The notes beneath the pieces are model-generated. The model did no database searches, was not told the origin of the DNA, and saw only the letters and a program-made list of their open reading frames with translations. A DNA stretch of 64,000 nt, taken from contig NC_071329.1 of assembly GCF_010183535.1 (NCBI RefSeq), positions 11,284,001-11,348,000 on the forward strand. Direction: 5' to 3'. The stretch comes from Caenorhabditis remanei (lineage: Eukaryota > Nematoda > Chromadorea > Rhabditida > Rhabditidae). The position numbers and the translations under genes were made by a program. Positions 56,501 to 64,000 of the stretch are shown here, piece after piece (the stretch's first letter is position 1; every line of letters begins with the position of its first letter).

Positions 56501-59500
56501 CCTCCTTTCAATTCAATTTGACTGAAGAAATTCTAGTTAAGATAAGCAAAATTATGGTAATCATCACCTCTATTGAATCCATTTTTTCCTCACTTTCCAT
56601 CTGCTAATCTTCGTTAAGAAAACAATTGAATTGCCTTTTCCCTGTGTCATCCACCACAAAATTCAATACAAAAACTGTAATCTTGTAGTTCCTCATGCCT
56701 GAATTTCCTGAAATGTATTCATAATAATTGTGGCGGGTTAACCTTTTATTTAAAACAACAATTTCTCTGTCTGAAAGCGTCTTCAAACCACAAAAAAATT
56801 GTTCTTCGTTCCAGCCACCAGCTTCGTTTTGCAGACTTTTCAATTGAAATTCTAAGCTTTTCTTTGAATCCAAAATAGCTACCGTACCCTCTCTTCACTT
56901 TTTGTTTATTTCTTCTTCGAAACGAATTCTTCATGACGAATCATTTATGACCTGACAACCGTTTCCAATGCTCTGAGTGCTCTTCACTTTCCCGTTTTCC
57001 TCTCTCTTTCCGAATGATGTATGTCCGTTTTCCCGAAAGTTTCCAGTTTTCTTTTTTCTATTTTCCGGTTTCTCTACACTCATTGTACTACTCAAATTTC
57101 AAAAATCAGTCAGCACTGTGACTGTACTGAAATATGTTAATTCTAGTCATACCTATCTCTCGTTTCCTCTATTTTCGGTTCAATTGATTTCTCATCTCAT
57201 CTATTTTTCATTTGTCAGTCAATAACGATAAAAAAATAAGAGAAGAAAGAAGAATAAAATGAAGAAGACGTCCTTCGGGAAATCAGATTCTTATGAAAAC
57301 TATAGAAAAAGTACTCGAATTCTCATTGATTTTCGGTCATGTATTTGTTCTCTTTTTTCTTTTTCATATCGGAATGAAGACGACGAATAAAGGAAATTGG
57401 GCGAGATAGATCCAATTAATTTCCTTTCTCATCTCCCTTTTTTTCATTTTACGTTATTCGAAAGGCTTTCGAACAATCTACGTTTTATTACTATACAATT
57501 GAGCTGTTTTGTTTTTATTTTTCAGATTTATTACAGAGAATTCTTGTAGCTACAGTATTCCCTCCGTTTCATCTAAAATCTACTCTCAAATACTTTCTAG
57601 TTTTCATTTTTCAATTTGATGTTACAATTGAGTTCAAATGTTTAATAAGCTTGCTCATAGCCTCTTTCCAATTTGCGTCAAACACTCTCACGTTCTCCGG
57701 AAAAAGAAAAAAAAGAGAATCTAGGGATAGATTATGGAAAAAAAATAGTGAAAAGTTTCCACCCAGATAGAAATTCCTTTTTCATTCTAAACCATCCCTA
57801 TCTCCGTTCATTTCTTCTTATGTTTCTCCTCCGATTTGTTACCAAAAACAAATAGAAAATTCGTCGGTTCAACTGACCAGTCCTCCTCTTTCTCCTCCTC
57901 TTTTCTCCTTTTTCCGATTGTCTTCGTGACCAAAACAAACCGTTTTACGTTTGACCTCCCTCTTAAAACCCAAAAAGTGCATTTGATGGTATTTCAGAAA
58001 TCAGAAGACTCCGCCCACTTTTCATGGCTCAAGGTGGTTAGGGGGAAGGAAGAAATAGAGAGAAAAGAGAACACAGATTTTCTTCGGTGAGTTTTTTTTC
58101 TTTTGAGAGGATTAAATGGAATGGAACATGTGTTTTGTCTTGTCTTTGGTCTATTCCAAAGTTCTATTGTCAATAAGAAAGCGATTATCAATTGGAACTA
58201 TTAGAGGAACTTTCTGTTTTTCTTATTTAAAAAAAAAGGAGAGCCAGCTGAAATATTGAGTCAGAGGAAAGATCAAACTTCTTATTGATGTCATTCATGT
58301 TTTACTCATTCACTTCTTCTGAATCAAATCTAAAAATTAAATTATTCTGTTTCTGTAGCAATTGTGCATTGCTCGTCTTCTTTTTCTTCTTTTTCTTCTC
58401 CCTCCTCTTCACTTTTTGTCCGTCAAAACAACTTTTCGGCTCTTCTTTTTTCTTCTTTTTTTCGTTCGTTTTCACTCAACGAGAGAGATTCAACCAGCCG
58501 GGGCAAAAGTGGGCTCATGCAGTTGCGCAAACATCCTTCCATAAAAAAATCTCCCAAATATTTCCCTTCTGTTCGGCTTTTGGTCCATTAGGTGGAAAGA
58601 TAAACTAAAAGGTTGTTGGTATTTCGAGTTGGCACGAGTCTCTGTAGTTTTTCATTTCAATTTGTTTTATTCTATCATCTCGAATTCAACTAAATGTGTT
58701 CACTCGAGTGTAAACTTTTGTTATTTCAAACGACACATTCACTTTCTTTTCTCAAAAATATCTCTCGAACTAAAAAAGAGAATTTTCGGACTTCTCTCTC
58801 AGAATTTCAGTCAGTGCTTGAAATATTCTCTAGAGAAGCCCTGACCGTTTCAGTGGAAATCATGATAACAGAGACAAATCTTGATAACAATTTCAATTTT
58901 AAATGTTTCCAATTTTTCGAAAGTTGCTTTACTAGATTTTTAATTTCAGTACTAAATTCTTCTCGTATTTTAATGCACCCAAATTTCTCATTTTCCACGT
59001 TTTCTCTATCCATCTTCATATCAAAAGAGACTTAAAAGAGGAAAAGAGGATGATCTCTCGAAGGTGGGAATCTCTCAAAAATCCCCCCGAATGCTTGATG
59101 CTGAAATTATGATGACTCGTCTATTTCTCTTTATCACCCTTATTTTTTCCAAAATTTTACACATTTCCTTCTCGTTTTCGAATACAGTGGAGCTCTAGAA
59201 AGATATATTCTCACGCTCATTTTTTGAAAAGTAATAAATGGAGATCAAAAATGAGAGATGGAATAAATAATTGAAAAAAGTAAAAGAACATTTCTTCTTT
59301 CCTTCGTTCAGTTTTTTTCGATTTCCGATACGTTTTGAATGTTTTTGATAGCTGTTTCACAAAAAAAGAGTGGAGAAGCAAGAGTTTCAAGAAAATAAAA
59401 TATGTTTCTCTTCTTCTTTCTTTTCCTTCTTTCGCGTGATACCCTCCTCTTCTTCATTCTTTTTCAAAAAAAGATTTCGCTGTATTTGAAATTCGTTTTC

Positions 59501-59574
59501 TCATCGTTTCACATTACTAGAAAAATCGCAAGAATCTATCACCGGCGAGCAACTCAACTAAACAATAACTCAAA
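53531..59574. other. 6-kb stretch without a recognisable gene, rich in pyrimidine tracts
   Basis: No ORF here has convincing codon structure, splice phase or family resemblance. The plus strand is rich in TTTTCTTC/TCTCTT tracts over several kilobases (for example 55890-56060, 57340-57480 and 58370-58470), interrupted by a few purine-rich blocks. It lies upstream of the OST-alpha gene. It could be a large regulatory region, a long 5' untranslated intron of that gene, or hold non-coding transcripts. I see no tRNA-, rRNA- or SL-like sequence. Confidence 0.35.
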
Positions 59575-60919
59575 ATGCTGGAAATATCACCATGGGAGAC
59601 ATTGGTCAAACTACTAACCGACTCGCTACTCAATTGCACTGGAACACACGAAGATGTACCTCATTCGAAAAACTTCCTCAGATGTAAGTATCCATTTTCT
59701 GAAATCTCAGATTAAATTCTGATCTTTTTCAGCATTAACAACCACATACATAGCCTCATTAGCAGTGGCAACAGCAGTGACGGTTGGTACAGTATGCCTT
59801 GCAGTTCTTCATCTTGTCTATATCTCATTTTATATCACACATTCTAGTAGACGTCTTCTGATTGTTCTCTTGGCATGCACTGCACCGGTAAGTAATTAAT
59901 CTATTCGACCTACAGTAATCTCAATGTTTCAGCTTGTATCAATTCTCGCCCTCGTTGCCATGTATATGCCACGTGTATGGTTCCTTTCACATCTACTCTC
60001 GTTTCTCTACTTCTCTTTCGCTCTCTGGGTCATCATCTGTCTTCTTTTACACATTTTCGATGGACATCATGCTCTCGTGACGAAAATGATGCAACGATTA
60101 CAGTTCGTTGAAATTGCAACACCGCCGTTCTGTTGTCTATTTCCATGTCTTCCAAAAGTGAGATTAGAAGGGTGAGTTGAGAAGAATAGGTGGTTTTTTC
60201 TACTGAAACAACTTCTGAAGAATGTATAAAGTGTGTTTCTATTTCCAGAAAGAAGATTCGATTATGTGAATTGATGGTCCTACAAGCCCCAATTGTCAGA
60301 CTATTCGCTACACTCGTATCACTGATAATCTATTTTGAATATCAAGATCAAGGCCTCGTGTAAGTTTCTTTCAATCATCTTCCATTTCAATCATAAGTTC
60401 TTTTTTTCAGACCTCTAAAAGTACTTGACTTCATAACTCTTCCATCTCTTCTGGCTGGAATTTATGGAACTCATATGCTTGTGACAACTGTTTCCAGAAT
60501 GGTATTATTTTGCACGTTTAGATTTCTATTCAGTTGCTTAATTTCAGGATGAACTTGTCCCGTACCGATACATTGTTGTCTTCCGGCTTCTTGATTTCTT
60601 CTTTATGGTTTTCGGTCTACAACAACCAGTTTTCGATTTTCTCGCGAGATACGGAGCATTTGGATGTGGTACTGTACTTCCAGCCATTGAGACTTCTTTC
60701 TGTATGTTCCATTTCTCGAATTATCAGTTAAAAATGCGATATTTTTCAGATTGGAAGAATTTCTTTACAGTAATGGAAGCGTTCTGTGTCACACTTATAA
60801 GTACAGTCCTTCTACAACCATCGAAATCATCATTCTTCGATAAACATCCAAGTTGTCGATCAATGAGTTCAGCACGAAGTACAATAACTGAAGTGGATAC
60901 TGACGAATCGGCCACTTAG
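59575..60919 (+). CDS. Organic solute transporter alpha (OST-alpha/SLC51A, TMEM184) family membrane protein
   Basis: Seven exons in consistent phase (59575-59683, 59733-59887, 59933-60171, 60249-60359, 60411-60501, 60548-60701, 60750-60919) give 342 aa with about seven membrane segments. Examples are TTTYIASLAVATAVTVGTVCLAVLHLVYISF, LLIVLLACTAPLVSILALVAMYM, FLYFSFALWVIICLLLHIF and APIVRLFATLVSLIIYFE. A cysteine cluster PPFCCLFPCLPK follows the fourth segment, as in the palmitoylated cluster of OST-alpha proteins. The C-tail is Ser-rich (SMSSARSTITEVDTDESAT). C. elegans has several osta paralogs; one of them affects cilia. The exact ortholog is not assigned. Confidence 0.8.
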
Positions 60920-61500
60920 GGAATTGCTTGCTCTCTCTTGATTAAAATTATATATGACACCATTGATTCATCCCCTTCTCAAGCCGTGATCTTCTTCTAC
61001 TTTCTATTGCATTTTCTAGTCAACTGATTTGAACTAACTCTTCCTTTGTCCTGTGCAAACTGTCTCTGCTGGAGTTCCAGTCGTTGTCAAAAAAAACGTG
61101 TAAAGCATCCACCCAGGATTGGGAATAAACAATTTGCGAATTTATGATTATGAAACCCTCACATTCATTATTTTGCTATTAAAAACGGGAATAAGACCGA
61201 AGAAAACATGCCATATAAAAAAATAGAAAAAAGGAAACAATATACTCTACCAGTGAAAATTCTGTGTTTCGTGTTTGAATCAGAATATATTGATTAAGCA
61301 TGGAAGTGTAGGGAGCGGATTGGGGAATGAACACGTAAGGAAAGCAGAAACAGAAGAAAAGTATGGTATGTGGATTAATAAAAGATCAACAGATTGTTTC
61401 AGGAGAGAATTGTTATAAGAAATACATAGAAAATCACCTCATATATAGATAGAGAACTGTTAGAATGCGAAGAAGAGAAATTTGGAAATTCAGAAAAATT
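60920..61500. other. Convergent 3' region between the OST-alpha gene and tiar-1
   Basis: 580 bp containing the two 3'UTRs. AATAAA-type words occur on both strands (for example gggaataaaca near 61124 on plus and the complement of attaataaaag near 61375). No gene was found. Confidence 0.35.
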
Positions 61501-63279
61501 CTATTGTTGGCTTCCGGCATTCTGTTGCTGTGGAGCTCCTCCTTGTTGTTGCCAATAATTTGACCATTGTTGCATTAGCTGGGGGTTATTATAATACTGT
61601 GCATAATATTGCCAGTATTGATTATTAGCGTTTGATTGTTGCTGCGACGACCCGCCGTGGCCTCCTTGATGACCTGCACCGTATCCGCCTCCACCATAAC
61701 CTTGATAGGATTGGGAGTTCCCGCCAGCCGATGGACCTCCATAACCATAGCCATATGATCCTCCTGCTGCCTTTCCAGTCTATAAACAAAAAATTGAAAA
61801 ACTAAGAGAAATTAATGAACACTTACGTCGCCAGTTTTTCCCCAGCTACAACGAACGAGCTGTCCCCCGACTTCTTGATTGTTCATCTGAACGATGGCCT
61901 TCGCAGCCGCATCCTTGTTGTCAAATTTCACAAAAGCATATCCTTGCATTTTGAAAATACGAACTTCCGAAATTCGACCGTAGCTGGCGAAAGCCTGACG
62001 AATCTCATCTTCTGAAATGTTTTCAGTTAAAAACCCGGTTCATACGAATTTGATGATATATAAAATAGTTTCAACCTAAATTTAACAAAATGTAATGCAA
62101 AAGTAACAAACCTGAGAGATTAGCAATATTTCCAACATAGACTGAAGTATTATCTCCTGATGTTTGGTTGTAGATCTCGTCATACGACTTCTCATTGTAA
62201 TGAGTTGGTTTTTCTTGATCTCCAGGCTTTCTTGTAGCCCAATTGGTACGAATCGTTCTTCTACCGAGCCATTGTCCGTTCATCTGTTCAATGGCGCGCT
62301 CAGCCTCCTCTCTCTTCGGATATGAGACAAATCCGTAACCTTTAGATTTTGTAGTGTTTGTATCACGAATAACTTTAGCATCAGAGACATCTCCAAATGG
62401 TTGGAAAGCTTCACGGAGTTTCTGGTTGTCAACTTCTGATGAAAGATCTCCGACAAACACATGAAAATGTCTCGTGGTATCTACTTTCGATGGTTGTTGT
62501 CCCGGCTCAACTGCCCAATTTACTTTCATTTCCTGAAAACTTTCTCGTTTTCTACTTTTCTTAAAACTGTGAACTTACTCTATCAAGAAGAAGTCTCTTG
62601 TTCATTGTTTGTAGAGCTTGCGAAGCTTGACTGTGATCCAAGAACTCAACGAACGCGTATGGATCATTCGCACCCTGTAAATATAATATTTTCCGTGAAT
62701 ATTTCGGAGCTTTTCTCTCATCTTCCTAGAATTTCGGAAACGCGGTTTTATCTCATCACTAAGTCAAAAATATTAAATATCAAAAGAAAAAGGTATACAC
62801 TGTCTTAGTGTCGGTGTGGATTGATTGCTGCCTTGTGCATCTGTAGCCAGGTACCCCAAGTCCTGTTAAATTAGAAAAATCATAATCAAAAGTATCACAG
62901 ATAAAAAAGGAAAATAAAAGCGGAGAAAATCACACGTACCGCGAGCATACAATTGTTTTCTGCAATGATTAGAGAGTACCGATCCTCAGACAAAACTTAC
63001 GTCGAATATGACTTTCGTCTTCGTAACTGAGCCTATCTGATTGAATAATGTAGCTATCAAGTCTTCACTGACTGATGGATCAAGGTTCCCAACATATCTG
63101 TAAAAAGAGGATGAAGGTCATACACTGCTATATAAATCTCACAAAGTTCGTGGTTCATCAGAACCATTTCCAAGATGAAATCCTTCTCTTTCCGCTAGTT
63201 TTGAATGCATGCGAGCATTGTAGCCGGTATTAACTTCGTCAGTATAAGGAGCGACAGCGGGTGGGTTGAAAAAGGCCAT
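61501..63279 (-). CDS. tiar-1: TIAR-1, TIA-1/TIAR-type RNA-binding protein
   Basis: Stress-granule and germline RNA-binding protein. Six productive exons (63279-63143, 63097-63001, 62674-62579, 62532-62112, 62011-61827, 61779-61501) give 404 aa. Three RRMs: RRM1 (LYVGNLDPSVSEDL, DPYAFVEF), RRM2 (FHVFVGDLSSEVDN, KGYGFVSY) and RRM3 (TSVYVGNIANLSEDE, GYAFVKF). The tail is Gly/Tyr-rich, then Gln/Asn-rich and prion-like (QQWSNYWQQQGGAPQQQ). The ATG follows a TTTCAG acceptor 17 bp upstream. Exons 2 and 3 join as GAC-GGT to give IFDGANDPYAF, skipping two small exon-like pieces between 62796 and 62959. Confidence 0.95.
62796..62959 (-). other. Candidate poison-exon pair in tiar-1 intron 2
   Basis: Inside the intron between exons 2 and 3 are two pieces with good splice signals: 62959-62940 (after ATTGCAG, before GTACGTG) and 62862 to about 62796 (after TTAACAG, before a GTATAC donor). 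Spliced in after exon 2, they keep the frame for about 25 codons (KTIVCSRTWGTWLQMHK) and then hit TAA after HRH, truncating the protein within RRM1. Such exons would send the mRNA to nonsense-mediated decay. Confidence 0.4.
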
Positions 63280-63660
63280 GATTTGATTAACCTGCCCTGA
63301 AATTTTCGAATTAAAAACCAATATGCAAGAAGATCCGTGAGTTTGAAGAATATTACAAAAAGAACGGAACAGTCAATCAATAAAAAGCAAAACAAAAATA
63401 CTTAACTAACTCATAAAAATAGATCATTAATGCGCGAGGTTGTGCTTTCAAAAAAAGACTCAGGTTTTGTGTCGTCGGTTGCGTCGCGAGAGGCGCGTCA
63501 CGGTTCACCCTACCGATCTTATTGAGGGCGGCAGTTCAAATGCTGACGTTTGTTTCGAATTAAAGAAGGAATTCACGCTTTCTGACTCATTTATTCTGGA
63601 AAATGATAGGTTTTGTTTCTATGTTTAAAAAAAACTTTACTTTTTTATTTATTTTTAAGT
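63280..63660 (-). promoter_or_regulatory. Promoter region of tiar-1
   Basis: 380 bp between the tiar-1 start and the stop of the next minus-strand gene. It contains a GC-rich patch at 63470-63535 with TTGCGTCGCGAG (63474-63485), similar to motifs upstream of mdt-26 and the securin gene. No TATA box was seen. Confidence 0.4.
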
Positions 63661-63964
63661 TTACAAAATTTTCCGTGCGTTAGTTATTATCAAAGCAAAT
63701 ACTTTAGGCTCAAAGCAATCGTAATGTTTGGCCGTTGAAAATCCATGGTTTCCATGATAAAATCGTTCACAAAGTGTCTGCAAAAATACATCGATTTTTT
63801 TTTTCATGACAAACCTCACGATGTAGAATTACAAAAATAATTATTGCCAATATGCCGAGAAGTATTAGAAAACATATCAAAATCAGTGCAGAACACAGAA
63901 AAATTGGTCCCGGAATACCGCAAATAAGTTTTTCCTTGTAATATCGATAGTGTTCATTTGGCAT
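63661..63964 (-). CDS. Small single-pass membrane protein, 88 aa, function unknown
   Basis: Two exons (63964-63815, 63777-63661) give 88 aa. It starts MPNEHYRYYKEKLICG, has a long hydrophobic segment (about residues 20-47, rich in I and L: FLCSALILICFLILLGILAIIIF) and a C-terminal domain of about 40 residues (TLCERFYHGNHGFSTAKHYDCFEPK). A TTTTCAG acceptor lies 4 bp before the ATG, which supports this start and trans-splicing, but an upstream exon beyond the right edge cannot be excluded. Not recognised. Confidence 0.6.
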
Positions 63965-64000
63965 TTCCCTGAAAAGAGTTTTAAAATAAGCATAATATTT

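Overview
The window is nuclear DNA from a nematode of the genus Caenorhabditis. It has compact protein-coding genes with many 45-60 bp introns (GTAAGT-type donors, TTTTCAG acceptors), splice acceptors lying directly in front of start codons (the mark of spliced-leader trans-splicing), a cuticle collagen, a major sperm protein, a FMRFamide-like neuropeptide, and the gene order sam-4 / zyg-1 / bli-2 / securin / fut, then mdt-26 / VPS13D / flp-27 / NDUFB5 / eIF2D, then OST-alpha / tiar-1. From memory this order matches C. elegans chromosome II (F59E12-C25H3-C18A3), but the proteins look diverged enough that a sister species is likely; I cannot fix the species from the sequence.

Layout. 1-1.2 kb: minus-strand two-gene unit (a 79-aa protein, then sam-4/BORCS5, which runs off the left edge). 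1.57-8.7 kb: zyg-1 (PLK4-like centriole kinase), with a bli-2-like collagen on the other strand inside an intron, followed by a BRD8-like bromodomain gene in probable operon arrangement. 9.0-13.9 kb: a small ORF, a tandemly duplicated promoter, a securin (IFY-1 type), an alpha-1,3-fucosyltransferase whose large intron holds an antisense major sperm protein gene, and an unidentified gene. 14.2-17.7 kb: mdt-26 with a CCAAT/TATA promoter. 18.7-21.5 kb: a secreted Cys-rich protein, a FAXC/GST-fold protein and a PET117-like assembly factor. 22-38.3 kb: one very large VPS13D-type lipid-transfer protein gene (about 3,300 aa), with flp-27 antisense in a 4.5-kb intron. 39.3-46 kb: NDUFB5, eIF2D, a hotdog thioesterase, an F-box-like gene and a small membrane protein.

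46.5-53.25 kb: an apparently intact R2-clade non-LTR retrotransposon of the NeSL type (zinc fingers, ULP1-like cysteine protease, reverse transcriptase, restriction-like endonuclease in one 1,754-aa ORF). Its 5' side carries two tandem copies of a spliced-leader-1 exon plus the first six bases of the SL1 intron. This is the most remarkable feature of the window. NeSL elements are known to insert in SL1 genes, yet this copy sits among single-copy genes and appears to carry SL1 sequence in the sense orientation at its 5' end.

53.3-59.6 kb is a 6.3-kb stretch without a recognisable gene, rich in T/C tracts. 59.6-64 kb: an OST-alpha/SLC51A-type membrane protein, tiar-1 (three RRMs plus a Q-rich tail, with a possible poison-exon pair) and a small single-pass membrane protein. 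Much of the content serves basic cell biology: centriole duplication, mitosis, Mediator and TIP60-type transcription complexes, translation initiation and mitochondrial respiration. Exon boundaries were read by eye from frame and splice signals; for VPS13D some are approximate.
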